Shown: positions 51,163 through 59,851 of the stretch, piece by piece | Layout: each line of letters begins with the position of its first letter | Numbering within the stretch: position 1 is the first letter of the stretch | Program-made: the position numbers and the translations under genes | Assembly (NCBI GenBank): GCA_052034685.1 | Contig: JBPOIH010000011.1 | Span: forward strand, 44,016 to 108,015 | Direction of reading: 5' to 3' | Length of the DNA stretch: 64,000 bases | Source of the DNA: CAYUUR01 sp052034685 | Lineage (GTDB): Bacteria > Patescibacteriota > Saccharimonadia > Saccharimonadales > CAYUUR01 | Notes under the pieces: generated by a model | The model's input: the letters and a program-made list of their open reading frames with translations, nothing else | The model's database searches: none | What the model was told of the DNA's origin: nothing

Positions 51163-51933
51163 ATGGCACAACCACAGTTTGTTCAAGTAGATTATAAAAG
51201 TAATATGATGGCAACATTTGTTTCAACGCTTGTTGCAATTCTCGTGGCGGTTCCGATTGCTATGATGGTTGCATTAAACGTTGCGCAATCTCAGTCAGCT
51301 TCAGCAAGTTCAGTTCAGCAAACAGCGAACGCGACACCAGCATCTGCTTCACAAGTAGCATCTGCGTGCGTTCAGCCTGCAAGTTCTGATGAAGAGGTTG
51401 CGTCAGCAGTAGCATCACCTGCAGTTGCCAGCGGTTCTGTATCACAAAGCGCATCTGCATCCGGCGGATGGTGGGGAGACACCGGTGCATGGGGTAGCGT
51501 CGTTTCTTCTAATACCTATATCAACCAAGAAAATACCGAAAATAACAACTGGTACTACGATTCTTTCAACACGAGCTATTCAGCTGAAGATAGCTTCAAT
51601 AATCACTCCAACAACGAAGAATCATATAACGAAGATTCATACAATGAGCACGAGATGGAAGTCGAGATTGACGTTGAGATCAGCGACTCATACAACAAGA
51701 CTAAGACTACCAACAACACCACTAACAACACGACAAACACCACAACTACAACAACGACCAACAATACCGCAAATGATTCTTTCAACAGTGGTTCTTACAA
51801 TACAACGAACACCAATACAACCACAACTAACACTAACAACACTGCAACTGACTCATTCAATACTGACAACTCAGTAACACAAACACAACAAGCTATCGGC
51901 CTTGGCGTTATTCAGGCGCAAGCAGATCTTTAG
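51163..51933 (+). CDS. Asn/Thr/Ser-rich surface-exposed membrane protein
   Basis: 256 residues from ATG 51163 (TTGGAGGGTAACAACT before it). A short N-terminus, one membrane helix (about residues 14-40, MMATFVSTLVAILVAVPIAM) and then a Ser/Ala stretch, a Gly/Trp segment (SGGWWGDTGAWGSV) and about 140 residues of Asn/Thr/Tyr/Glu repeats (NNTTNNTTNTTTTTTTNNT). Five SFN/SYN-type steps (DSFN, NSGSYN) recur. Probably an extracellular low-complexity stalk or adhesin. Strong terminator follows. Confidence 0.75.
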   Translation: MAQPQFVQVDYKSNMMATFVSTLVAILVAVPIAMMVALNVAQSQSASASSVQQTANATPASASQVASACVQPASSDEEVASAVASPAVASGSVSQSASASGGWWGDTGAWGSVVSSNTYINQENTENNNWYYDSFNTSYSAEDSFNNHSNNEESYNEDSYNEHEMEVEIDVEISDSYNKTKTTNNTTNNTTNTTTTTTTNNTANDSFNSGSYNTTNTNTTTTNTNNTATDSFNTDNSVTQTQQAIGLGVIQAQADL

Positions 51934-51966
51934 TAGCTGGCCCCTTCGGTCGCAACTATAGTACAA

Positions 51967-51993
51967 GACAACGACAGTGTATCTGTCGTTGTC
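51967..51993 (+). terminator. Rho-independent terminator
   Basis: GACAACGACAG TGTAT CTGTCGTTGTC, an 11-bp perfect stem followed by TTTGTTGTT, 33 bases after the stop of 51163-51933. Confidence 0.85.
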
Positions 51994-52064
51994 TTTGTTG
52001 TTGCGCAAATTCGTCTTTGCTTTTGTAGTATCAAGGCATATACTGTTGTTATAGAGGAGTTCAT

Positions 52065-52958
52065 ATGAAAACCACACAGTCTAACACTACAAATCAAGGA
52101 AAACTAACCAGCGCCTTCTGGCTCGCAATACTGGCAGGCATATTGCTGGTTATTTCAAACTCAGCCGTATGGGTAAACAACTATATTTTTGATGAGTATA
52201 ATTTTTCACAGGTTGTTTCAACCTCCCTTACATCAGAGTCAAGTCGTCAAGCGATCGCAGAGGGTGTGACGGACAAGGTTTTTCAGGATCGTCCTGTACT
52301 TAAGCGGGTTGCTGGGGACGTCTCGACAAACATTATTAGCGGCTTACTCAACACGAGTCAGGCTGACACGGCAATTCAAGAGGTTACCCGCCGGTTAAAC
52401 GTTGTAGTTACCTCTAGTTCGCGTGATCCGGTTGTAATCGACCTGAGTGGAGTGAAGAATATTTTAACCGAGCTTGTTGATGTCTCTGCATCCTTAGGTC
52501 GAGAGCCGAAAGTAGACCCAAGCACTATACCGAGCGAGATCACTGTATTAGAACGTAATGCGCTGCCTAACTTCTATAAATGGGGTGTTGCCTTCTTGTG
52601 GATTGCGCCGTTAGCGTTCCTAGGTGCCTTAGCAGCCCTTGCCTATCCCTACATCAAACACCGTCAATTCACCAAAACTATTATTGTAATGCAAGGTGCC
52701 TGTATCTCTGCGGTTGGCCTATTTGCGTTATTGGTTGGACCTCTCTTCCGTCCACCACTGCTTTCTAACCTTAAGACCTCATCAGGCCGAGTTGTGGTTG
52801 GAAATTTATACGATGCATTTATTGCAACCTTCAATGCACAGACGCGTGCCTTAATCGGCGTCGGTGTAGCCATGATAGTCGTGGGTGGTCTTGTGTATGC
52901 CTATGGTTACTATCGGACATGGGCTGCGGGGCGGAACAAAAAGCCGGTCAAGAAATAA
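52065..52958 (+). CDS. Membrane protein, unknown, with four predicted helices
   Basis: 297 residues. Helix 1 at about 17-37, an extracytoplasmic domain of about 140 residues with paired Ser/Thr-rich and charged helices (FQDRPVLKRVAGDVSTNIIS), then three C-terminal helices (WGVAFLWIAPLAFLGALAAL; ACISAVGLFALLVGPLF; LIGVGVAMIVVGGLVYAYGY) and a basic end. This layout is seen in Actinobacteria and CPR proteins of unknown role. TAGAGGAGTTCAT precedes ATG. Converges with 52966-54108. Confidence 0.7.
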   Translation: MKTTQSNTTNQGKLTSAFWLAILAGILLVISNSAVWVNNYIFDEYNFSQVVSTSLTSESSRQAIAEGVTDKVFQDRPVLKRVAGDVSTNIISGLLNTSQADTAIQEVTRRLNVVVTSSSRDPVVIDLSGVKNILTELVDVSASLGREPKVDPSTIPSEITVLERNALPNFYKWGVAFLWIAPLAFLGALAALAYPYIKHRQFTKTIIVMQGACISAVGLFALLVGPLFRPPLLSNLKTSSGRVVVGNLYDAFIATFNAQTRALIGVGVAMIVVGGLVYAYGYYRTWAAGRNKKPVKK

Positions 52959-52965
52959 GGCTCAT

Positions 52966-54108
52966 TTACCCTTTGTTTCCCGTTAATCCCTTAATGTAAC
53001 GGATGGGTTTTGCGAGAAGTGATGTTTTTTCATGTGCGTGGTATTCCTTACGCTTGATATCTCGGAAGACTTCCATATAGACCTCGATTGTCGTAACTAG
53101 CAGAATCATAATCACTGGACCAACCACGATACCGATAAAGCCAAAGAATGCTAATCCTGAGAAAACGCTGAGTAACGTCAGCGCCGGGTCCAGACGGGCT
53201 TCATCAGGCACTAACTTTGGACGCAGGATATTGTCCTCATTAGTCACGACCAAGAAGTGACCGGCAAGTATAAGTGCACCCTGCCAGATGTTACCGAGCA
53301 GGATCATAATAATTCCGATTGGGATAACAATAATGCCACCCCCTAACGGGATAATCGATAACACGGTGAGTATCATGAAAAAGAAGAAGAACGTTGAACG
53401 AAATCCCGCGAGATACAAGAAGAATGCATCAGTAAAACCTTGTACGGTTGCAATAATGAACTGACCTCTAACCATTGCTTTGGTCATCACACCAGCGCGG
53501 CGAAGATACAACTTCCCTATGTCCTTGCCAAGAGGGTTCAGCAGGTGAAACGTTTGTATTAATTTGTCTTGCTTTGTAAGCAGTGCCAAGAACACGTATA
53601 TGTAGATAATGAATGTCGTAACAAAGGCAGCCACACTACTTATGGAAGAGCTCAACCCTTGCAGCAATGCATCACCAATATTCTGCGCCATTGTGGCAAG
53701 CGCGGCCTGAATATGGTCGATGCTGAGCCTGAAGCTGAGGCCGATTGTAGCAAAGACCTGATTTATCGAGTCTATGACGTTTGCAAGCAACTGGTTGAGA
53801 TCTGTGTTCTGAACGTCAAGGTTGACCATGCCAATCACGCGATTAACCTGTACAAGTGTTACGGCGAGGACGAACGCTAGTGGAATGATTACAGCTATAA
53901 AAGTCGCTAGAAGTGTCGCTGTTGCCGCTTTGTTTTTGTTGTTCCATCGTTTGAGCAATCGCTGATACAACGGATTAAATACAAAGGCGGTAATTGCGGC
54001 CACAACGAGCAATCCCGCGTAATTGCTTAAAAAATACGCGCCCAAAACTATAGCCAGTATTGTGGCAATTGCCAGTGCGCGTTTTTGGGGACCTGTTACC
54101 GTTAACAT
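52966..54108 (-). CDS. AI-2E family (UPF0118) transporter-like protein
   Basis: 380 residues, about seven to eight membrane helices. The family marks are visible: FNPLYQRLLKRWNNKNKAAT early on, the long amphipathic middle, and GGGIIVIPIGIIMILLGNIW followed by NEDNILRPKLVPDEARLDPA, the conserved D-N-I-x-x-P region. Members export small molecules or ions, autoinducer-2 being one case only. AAAGGAAGCT before ATG. Confidence 0.9.
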   Translation of the reverse strand: MLTVTGPQKRALAIATILAIVLGAYFLSNYAGLLVVAAITAFVFNPLYQRLLKRWNNKNKAATATLLATFIAVIIPLAFVLAVTLVQVNRVIGMVNLDVQNTDLNQLLANVIDSINQVFATIGLSFRLSIDHIQAALATMAQNIGDALLQGLSSSISSVAAFVTTFIIYIYVFLALLTKQDKLIQTFHLLNPLGKDIGKLYLRRAGVMTKAMVRGQFIIATVQGFTDAFFLYLAGFRSTFFFFFMILTVLSIIPLGGGIIVIPIGIIMILLGNIWQGALILAGHFLVVTNEDNILRPKLVPDEARLDPALTLLSVFSGLAFFGFIGIVVGPVIMILLVTTIEVYMEVFRDIKRKEYHAHEKTSLLAKPIRYIKGLTGNKG

Positions 54109-54205
54109 AGCTTCCTTTTATTAGGCCAAGTATAGCATAGCAAGAGCGTTTCGTCTCTAGTAATGTTATGTGTTTGATGGTATGATAGCAAAAACGAGGT
54201 TGTAT

Positions 54206-54577
54206 ATGAGTGAACGTATTAGACAAATTGGTATGAGTGCAGCTCTAACAATGAGCGTGCTCAGTTGTAGCAATGAGTCGCCAGCTGTGACCCTAGAAAT
54301 GACCGCAGTCAGAGATGCGGAAGTATTTACATCTGATAGCGCCTATAGTGCTGAGACCTCTGATTCTGAAGGAGTCATCTTGGCAGGTGAAAAAGTTGCT
54401 GCGTTCTGTCTTGGTGCGAGCAATCGTGATCACCAATGGGTCGGTCTTACGGGCGATGACACGAGGTATGTTTCAATTTTTGAGCGCGTTAACGGGACGC
54501 GTGAGTTTTCGTTTGAAACGGATTCGGGCCAAGTTACTCTTGATATGGCACGTTCGCTACCCCCATGCGACGAATAG
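54206..54577 (+). CDS. Small lipoprotein, unknown
   Basis: 123 residues from ATG 54206 (ACGAGGTTGTAT upstream). A type II signal peptide is clear: MSERIRQIGMSAALTMSVLS then C, with lipobox VLSC. The mature part is acidic and beta-rich (DHQWVGLTGDDTRYVSIFER) and ends in PPCDE; two further cysteines could form a disulfide. Anchored outside the membrane. No family recognised. It stands just before the pheS-like leader. Confidence 0.75.
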   Translation: MSERIRQIGMSAALTMSVLSCSNESPAVTLEMTAVRDAEVFTSDSAYSAETSDSEGVILAGEKVAAFCLGASNRDHQWVGLTGDDTRYVSIFERVNGTREFSFETDSGQVTLDMARSLPPCDE

Positions 54578-54580
54578 ATG

Positions 54581-54609
54581 TTGCACGTTAGTACTGGCTA
54601 TGCTTTAAT
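54581..54609 (+). promoter_or_regulatory. Promoter of the PheRS-like leader
   Basis: TTGCAC (54581-54586), 17 bases, TTTAAT (54604-54609). The leader-peptide ATG (54617) lies seven bases on, so transcription would begin at or next to it. Confidence 0.75.
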
Positions 54610-54616
54610 ATATGTT

Positions 54617-54694
54617 ATGAAGTTAAATTCAGCGAACAACAGTATTGTGTTTAAGGGCTCTTATTGCAGAGGCCTTGCTGACTTTACATTCTAA
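54617..54694 (+). CDS. Leader peptide of the PheRS-like gene, 25 aa
   Basis: A 26-codon frame, leaderless, MKLNSANNSIVFKGSYCRGL then ADFTF and TAA. Phe codons stand at position 12 and at positions 23 and 25, two of the last three. Its codons 18-20 (AGA GGC CTT) contain the GAGGCCT that can pair with the terminator's left arm. It precedes a gene for a phenylalanyl-tRNA synthetase-like protein, which fits ribosome-dependent attenuation. Too short for automatic callers. Confidence 0.65.
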   Translation: MKLNSANNSIVFKGSYCRGLADFTF

Positions 54695-54743
54695 AACATA
54701 ACAATAACAGCAAATCACAGGCCTCCCAAGCGGAGGTCTTTTT
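54669..54743 (+). promoter_or_regulatory. Transcription attenuator (antiterminator and terminator)
   Basis: Terminator: AGGCCTCC CAAGC GGAGGTCT then TTTTT (54719-54743). Competing arm: GAGGCCT at 54669-54675, exactly complementary to AGGCCTC at 54719-54725. A ribosome stalled at the early Phe codon (54650-54652) would leave the competing arm free and favour readthrough. A ribosome finishing the peptide would cover it and allow termination. The gene's ATG is 22 bases after the T-run. Confidence 0.7.
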
Positions 54744-54764
54744 AATTCTTATGAGGAGAAAACT

Positions 54765-55889
54765 ATGAAAATGTACATACAGCCAATATCAAAAACTGAA
54801 CTCACAGAGTACCTGACGCTACCCGACCTTACGGAAAATGAAAATCACGCCCTCGGCATGCTTTACCAACAGATTGTAGAGACGGTCCGCGGTACTCACC
54901 CGTATTCGGATGTGCGTGTGTATCGCCGTTCGCCGATAGTATCTGTGACGGACAATTACGACCGACTGCTTATCGCGCAAGACAACATAAGCCGTTCTTC
55001 AACTTATACGCACTATGTTGACGAAGACCATGTGCTGCAAACTCACACGAGCGCACAAATCCCTCAAATACTGCGAGAACTTACAGAAGATGCAACGTGG
55101 AATGACGTAGTGATCTTAGTGCCGGGTCTTGCTTATCGTCGGGACGTTTCAGATAAAAAACATGTGAGCCAGGTACATATGTTAGACGTTTGGCGGGTAG
55201 TGCGTGGTGCTTCAAAGCAGCTGAATCACGATGATTTACTGGCTCACGTCGAGGCCGTAGCGCAAACGGCAGCGCCCGGATGGAAGCTGCGAATCGAAAA
55301 CTCACCCCACCCCTACACGGATGGTGGAATTGAAGTTAACGCCACGAACAAAGACCGCGACATTGAGATCCTGGAGTGCGGTTTAATCAAGCCCACTATC
55401 TTGCGGGAGGCCGGCCTTGACCCGTCTATGCACAACGGCTGGGCTCTTGGTATGGGACTCGATAGGCTAGTGATGACACTTAAAGACATTCCTGACGTTC
55501 GTTATTTACGCTCTACCAATCCACGGATCGCCGCGCAAATGCATGATCTCGCCCCATACCACGAGGTTTCGCTTCAGCCAGCAATACGTCGTGATATGTC
55601 ATACAGTGTACCGTCGACGTATGTTGAAGAAGACGTAAGTGCTGACATTCGTACCGGGCTTGGTGCATACATTGATGCGCTTGAATCTGTTGAGATTCTT
55701 AGTGAAACACCGTATGAACGCTTGCCCGCGGCCGTAAAAGAACGTCTTGGTATTTCCGAAACGCAGAAAAATATTCTGGTACGGATTACGCTCAGACACC
55801 TCGAGAGGACCATTACTAACAAAGAAGCTGACAACATATACGCTACTGTCTATAAGCGCATAAATTACGGTACTGGTGGATACCTATAA
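54765..55889 (+). CDS. Single-chain PheRS-like protein (catalytic core plus FDX-ACB domain)
   Basis: 374 residues. Class II core: motif 2 region GLAYRRDVSDKKHVSQVHML, then EILECGLIKPTILREAGLDP and GWALGMGLDRLVMTLKDIPD (motif 3), then YLRSTNPRIAAQM. The C-terminus has QPAIRRDMSYSVP and a ferredoxin-fold anticodon-binding (FDX-ACB) domain ending in YATVYKRINYGTGGYL. Core plus FDX-ACB in one chain is the plan of mitochondrial PheRS rather than bacterial alpha2-beta2 PheST. The N-terminal tRNA-binding coiled coil of PheS is absent. It likely charges tRNA-Phe, or is a special paralogue. Controlled by the attenuator upstream; AGGAGAAAACT before ATG. Confidence 0.82.
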   Translation: MKMYIQPISKTELTEYLTLPDLTENENHALGMLYQQIVETVRGTHPYSDVRVYRRSPIVSVTDNYDRLLIAQDNISRSSTYTHYVDEDHVLQTHTSAQIPQILRELTEDATWNDVVILVPGLAYRRDVSDKKHVSQVHMLDVWRVVRGASKQLNHDDLLAHVEAVAQTAAPGWKLRIENSPHPYTDGGIEVNATNKDRDIEILECGLIKPTILREAGLDPSMHNGWALGMGLDRLVMTLKDIPDVRYLRSTNPRIAAQMHDLAPYHEVSLQPAIRRDMSYSVPSTYVEEDVSADIRTGLGAYIDALESVEILSETPYERLPAAVKERLGISETQKNILVRITLRHLERTITNKEADNIYATVYKRINYGTGGYL

Positions 55890-55957
55890 GATTGACCACA
55901 ACAACATTGCAACATTAGACTAAAACTGGTAAAATATACTTTACATTAAGGAACATT

Positions 55958-58651
55958 ATGGAATTATCTGAACGACTTACCCAATTAACGCAAATACAAG
56001 CTGCTCGTCAGGCTATTGAAGCGCAACGTCCTGTACTCGGTGATGTGATCGATGGCACGCTTGCAGATATTGATTCTCGTATCTCTTCATTGTTGCCGCC
56101 TGCACCAACAGAAGAGCAACTTAAGGCGGTCTCTGGTTGGAATACCGTGCTTGAACAGCTGGCAGAGCTTGAAATGGCACCACCTGCGCCGAATGAGACT
56201 GTTCTAGATGCGTTACGCGCCGTAAATGAGTATGCAGAAGTTACCGAGGTCTTCCAGGCAATTGGTGCCGTAAGTCTCGCGGCAACTGAGACTGACGCTA
56301 CAACTGAGACCACATCGCCTGCACCCGCACCCGTCCCAGCTCCAAAGCAGCCGAGGAAAAGAACGCGACGCGCCTCGCCTACTCTTCACAAGCCTGAGCC
56401 TGCTGTTGTAGAATCTGAAACGCAACCTGTAGCAGATCCAGCAGCAGAAGAAGTTAAGCATGTCCCAGCAAAGCAAGAGGCTGCGAGTTTTTCAACAGAA
56501 GCTCCAACTGCTGAGTTACCGCTCCCTGAGGCTATTGCCAAGGTTGTAATATCCGATGGTAAACGTGAACAAGAGATCACTCGGGTCCACAAGGACATTA
56601 CTGTTGCAATTTTGAAGGCATTACGAGAATCTTCTGACGGAACTGTAGAGACCACGGCCTTACACCGTCAGTTAGTTGGCGTCAGCTCACGTGAGATCGA
56701 AATGCACCGTAATGGTACACGTTTGGTTGATGACCCGGCATTTAATGCAACTGAAGCCAAGCTTCGTTCTCGCCACTTCTACTTCGCACTCAAGGAATTG
56801 AGCACTGCTCATTATGTTGAACATATTCCCGGATCACTTGGTGCTGGTAGTGGGGTCAACAAGAACACGAGTGGGCTCATCAAGGCTCACAGCGACATAC
56901 AAATTACCGCTAATGAAGAAGGCGACGTTCGTGTTGAAATGCAGCCTCGTCCACACCACCTGGCAATAGATCTGTATCGTCAGAGTATAGACAACGGTCG
57001 TGGTCAAGTACACGTTTTTGAGAAATCTACGGAGCGTTTTCAGGTGCTAGCAAGAGCGCTGGGCGTACTGGCAACAAAACAGGAAGAAGAGACGAAACGT
57101 TTCCAACGATCCAAACTAAGCCAGTGGCTCAAAGAAGATGGGGTGCCTATGGATCACAGAGACAACGAAAGCTTGTCAGAAAACTTGAAGATGATGATTG
57201 ATTCTTTTGAAGAAGACGTGCCGTTGGTGAGTCGTGGAACTCGTGGTGGTGCCTATTTTTCATGGGATAGTCGCGCAGAAGTCGAGGTCGTTGATGGTTT
57301 TCCGGAAAAACCAAACTTTGAGGACGCCATTCATGTAAAGATTAAAGATGGAACAGTTCTTGTACTTATTGATGGCAAAGAAGAACCTTTAGTCGAGTAT
57401 TCAGAGAATACGCCTGCACTACTAGCGGGCACGATAGATGCCGCAACAATAATGCAGCGTCAAACTGACTTTTTCACGGCGTTGTCGGCTTTCCGAGCGG
57501 TAGACGTAATGGATGTGCAGCAGTTGCTGTCGCTTATGTCTACTGAAGGTCTAAACGAGCAAGCAATAGCTCATTGGATCTACAGAACGGCAGACAGACT
57601 GAATGAGCTCGCAGGTGAAGTAATTGTTAACCGCCGACATTTTGGCACAATGCTCTTTGATCTCAACCGTCGTATCATCGTAGATGAGGTCTCAGACGAT
57701 TCATCAACAGAGCTTAATGCTGAACTAGTCGACACTCCCACTCCTACACCTGAAGACGACGTTGACCAAGTGTTAACGCCACCGTCGTCACCTGAAGATC
57801 CTGGTGAAGAACCGTCGCCTGAAGAACTACACGCAGTAGACCCAGAAGAAGTTGGTGTTGCGCCTCGGCGTACCGCTTTGCAGTTGATTGAAGACACGAA
57901 TAACCTTGATGAGCGCAGCAAGATGATCTTGCGTAGACGTTTGACCCAGGACGGTCGATTCGAATTCCCAAAGAAACTTGAGCATGCAGTCTATCTATTG
58001 CAGCTTGTTGCAGACAATACTGCACTTGCTGAGCTTCGTGAGACGGATCGCTTCAGACATAGCGAAGCAAGTTACTACGAAAACTTTCTCGCTGAACTAC
58101 TCCTTGCGTGTTACTTCCGCACGATGACCTGGGGAGACTTTGGTTCATTAGTACAAGCCGTACGGCAAACTGCTCCTGATTCCGTAACGATTAGCGCGGA
58201 TAACGTTCTACATACCGCGGTCAACACATCATTCAATGTTGATGATATGGCTCCTCAAGATGCCGCTCATCGAGCAACGGAGCGTGCCAAACTTGATACG
58301 TATCTGACAAAAGCTTTGGATGACTTTAGAGCAGGCGTCATACCTACAGTCTCTACTCCAATGCAAGCAGTTGGCCTGCTTGATCATTTCCGCGTAAATC
58401 GGCAAGTAATCGCTGAAGGTAAAACACAACATGAGTTCGACCAGTTGGTAGAAGCACTCCAGGTTGCGTGTTATGACGTGCTTGGTAAGGGCAACTTACT
58501 CTCAATGTTAGACTTTCGTACTCCGGCGCGTACCACTGGTGGGCAACGGGCAATTTTGACTGCAACAGGTGAAGAGCGCCAGCTTACTCGCACAGACACA
58601 TACCGCTATCCTGATATTCAGCCCCGAAGCCGTCGCCGTCGCAGAGGCTAG
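55958..58651 (+). CDS. Large protein of unknown function, 897 aa
   Basis: Not recognised. Residues 1-115 are helical and Glu/Gln/Ala-rich; 116-200 form a Pro/Thr/Glu/Ala linker with a basic KQPRKRTRRASPT patch; 205-400 contain a helical domain (ITRVHKDITVAILKALRESS; FYFALKELSTAHYVEHIPGS) that could be a winged helix. A second linker near 605-650 is Pro/Glu/Ser-rich, and the C-terminal 230 residues are helical, ending RSRRRRRG. The basic patches suggest nucleic-acid contact. TTAAGGAACATT precedes ATG. No membrane segment, so probably a large cytosolic lineage-specific protein. Confidence 0.75.
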   Translation: MELSERLTQLTQIQAARQAIEAQRPVLGDVIDGTLADIDSRISSLLPPAPTEEQLKAVSGWNTVLEQLAELEMAPPAPNETVLDALRAVNEYAEVTEVFQAIGAVSLAATETDATTETTSPAPAPVPAPKQPRKRTRRASPTLHKPEPAVVESETQPVADPAAEEVKHVPAKQEAASFSTEAPTAELPLPEAIAKVVISDGKREQEITRVHKDITVAILKALRESSDGTVETTALHRQLVGVSSREIEMHRNGTRLVDDPAFNATEAKLRSRHFYFALKELSTAHYVEHIPGSLGAGSGVNKNTSGLIKAHSDIQITANEEGDVRVEMQPRPHHLAIDLYRQSIDNGRGQVHVFEKSTERFQVLARALGVLATKQEEETKRFQRSKLSQWLKEDGVPMDHRDNESLSENLKMMIDSFEEDVPLVSRGTRGGAYFSWDSRAEVEVVDGFPEKPNFEDAIHVKIKDGTVLVLIDGKEEPLVEYSENTPALLAGTIDAATIMQRQTDFFTALSAFRAVDVMDVQQLLSLMSTEGLNEQAIAHWIYRTADRLNELAGEVIVNRRHFGTMLFDLNRRIIVDEVSDDSSTELNAELVDTPTPTPEDDVDQVLTPPSSPEDPGEEPSPEELHAVDPEEVGVAPRRTALQLIEDTNNLDERSKMILRRRLTQDGRFEFPKKLEHAVYLLQLVADNTALAELRETDRFRHSEASYYENFLAELLLACYFRTMTWGDFGSLVQAVRQTAPDSVTISADNVLHTAVNTSFNVDDMAPQDAAHRATERAKLDTYLTKALDDFRAGVIPTVSTPMQAVGLLDHFRVNRQVIAEGKTQHEFDQLVEALQVACYDVLGKGNLLSMLDFRTPARTTGGQRAILTATGEERQLTRTDTYRYPDIQPRSRRRRRG

Positions 58652-58702
58652 TCCTAACGTTGTTCCTAACAAGTTAGGTCTATATACTGGTACGTAACAA
58701 CC

Positions 58703-59452
58703 ATGAACCTATTTGAATTCATCCCTGGCTACACAAGCGCAATATACGATACGGGGCGTCAGCCAGCGTTTGTAATGATGCTGGCGTTCATTGTCACGTT
58801 CATTGTTACGCGCGGCTACACGCGCCTTGCACGTGTCTATGGCTGGGGCAGCGTAAGCGTCGGCAATGTACATACGCATCATCTCGTATTTGGTCTGATA
58901 GCGGCGTTCTTTGCTGGTGGTGCCATCATTGGTTTTACACCTCCGGACGATGGCGTGTGGTTCTTGGTGTTCTCTGCCCTCTTTGGTATTGGCGTGTCGT
59001 TGGTACTTGACGAGTTTGCTCTGGTGTTTCACCTGCAAGATGTGTATTGGGAGCGCGAAGGTCGTAAATCTATAGACGCAATCATCCTGGCCCTACTTTT
59101 TGGCGGGCTATTCCTCCTGCGCGTTACACCTTTTGGGCTGGAGCCATACGACACAGGCTGGTGGATTGTTTGGGCAGTCGCAGTAGATGTATTATTTGCT
59201 GTTGTTGCGTCACTTAAGGGCAAAGTATATATGGCAGTCTTTGGTATCTTTATTCCGTTTTTGGCGGTTGTCGCGGCATTTCGCTTGGCCGAGCCTGACT
59301 CAATATGGTCGCGCTATGTCTATCAAAAACGTTGGCAAAAGAAACGCACCAAATCAATCCATAGGTATGAGAGATATGAACAAACCTGGCGTATCCGCAA
59401 AGAAAAAGCCTGGGACCTCATTGGTGGCAAACCCGGCCGCCCAAACAACTAA
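58703..59452 (+). CDS. Conserved integral membrane protein, unknown
   Basis: 249 residues with about six membrane helices. A conserved-looking loop GNVHTHHLVFGL and a later DEFALVFHLQDVYWEREGRK offer His, Asp and Glu for metal binding within or beside the membrane. The last 50 residues are basic and aromatic (RYVYQKRWQKKRTKSIHRYE). I recall similar proteins from Actinobacteria, without assigned function. Membrane hydrolase-like chemistry is possible from the HTHH and DEF pair, but is only a guess. Confidence 0.7.
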   Translation: MNLFEFIPGYTSAIYDTGRQPAFVMMLAFIVTFIVTRGYTRLARVYGWGSVSVGNVHTHHLVFGLIAAFFAGGAIIGFTPPDDGVWFLVFSALFGIGVSLVLDEFALVFHLQDVYWEREGRKSIDAIILALLFGGLFLLRVTPFGLEPYDTGWWIVWAVAVDVLFAVVASLKGKVYMAVFGIFIPFLAVVAAFRLAEPDSIWSRYVYQKRWQKKRTKSIHRYERYEQTWRIRKEKAWDLIGGKPGRPNN

Positions 59453-59527
59453 CAATTAGTGTGGCTGGGGCGGAGAGATTCGACCTACCTTTGGCAGTCA
59501 CGTTCCGCGACCCCGAGATTTCATGAT

Positions 59528-59723
59528 ATCAAGCAAGCTTGATTCAGAAAGTCTCCTTGCAACAATCCACAGGATTGTTTCACCCGAAACTTCGTCTATG
59601 CAAACAAGTTTGCAAGAGAAGGTTTCCTTGCAGATTGCCACCGAGCAATCTTCGCCCCGAATGGGCATTCGGTGGCCGAAACCACCGACTCAAACAAATC
59701 AAAAACCGCCCAAGAAGGACGGT
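59528..59723 (+). ncRNA. Tandem structured element: two related hairpin units plus trailing hairpins
   Basis: Unit 1: ATCAAG-CAAG-CTTGAT (59528-59543), 17-base linker ending CTCCTTGC, AACAATCC-ACA-GGATTGTT (59561-59579), TCACCCGAA. Unit 2: TGCAAA-CAAG-TTTGCA (59599-59614), 17-base linker ending TTCCTTGC, AGATTGC-CACCGA-GCAATCT (59632-59651), TCGCCCCGAA. Stems differ in sequence but pairing, loop CAAG and linkers are kept. Hairpins CCGAAT-GGGC-ATTCGG, CGGTGG-CCGAAA-CCACCG and ACCG-C-CC...GG-A-CGGT follow. It lies in the 59453-59725 gap ahead of the PLD module. Not a known RNA family to me. Confidence 0.6.
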
Positions 59724-59725
59724 TG

Positions 59726-59851
59726 TTGATTTGGCTGGGGCGAAGGTTCCTTAATAGAACTTTTTCCATGCAGGAAGATGATCCAATAGTGGATGTTGAG
59801 GAGATTAGAGAGCTACTCGATGAGGATATCAAGGAGGGTGGCAATGAATAA
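59726..59851 (+). CDS. Small acidic partner ORF of the first PLD-like gene
   Basis: About 41 residues; start uncertain (TTG 59726 after AAGGA; the frame is open further upstream). LIWLGRRFLNRTFSMQEDDP then VDVEEIRELLDEDIKE aligns with the small ORF at 61975 (SIWLDRQSANGTFSIEDYDP then IDEVLKVLEDEDVEED). It overlaps the PLD-like start by eight bases, as its homologue does by seven. Conservation of both sequence and overlap argues it is a real gene. It may be an antitoxin-like or regulatory partner. Confidence 0.6.
   Translation: MIWLGRRFLNRTFSMQEDDPIVDVEEIRELLDEDIKEGGNE

Noticed and set aside
54617..54760. T-box riboswitch before the PheRS-like gene
   Set aside because: No conserved T-box sequence or specifier loop; the short leader with a coding frame and competing hairpins fits leader-peptide attenuation better.
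59528..59723. Hairpin series considered as a CRISPR array
   Set aside because: Only two units, stems differ between units, and no cas gene is present.
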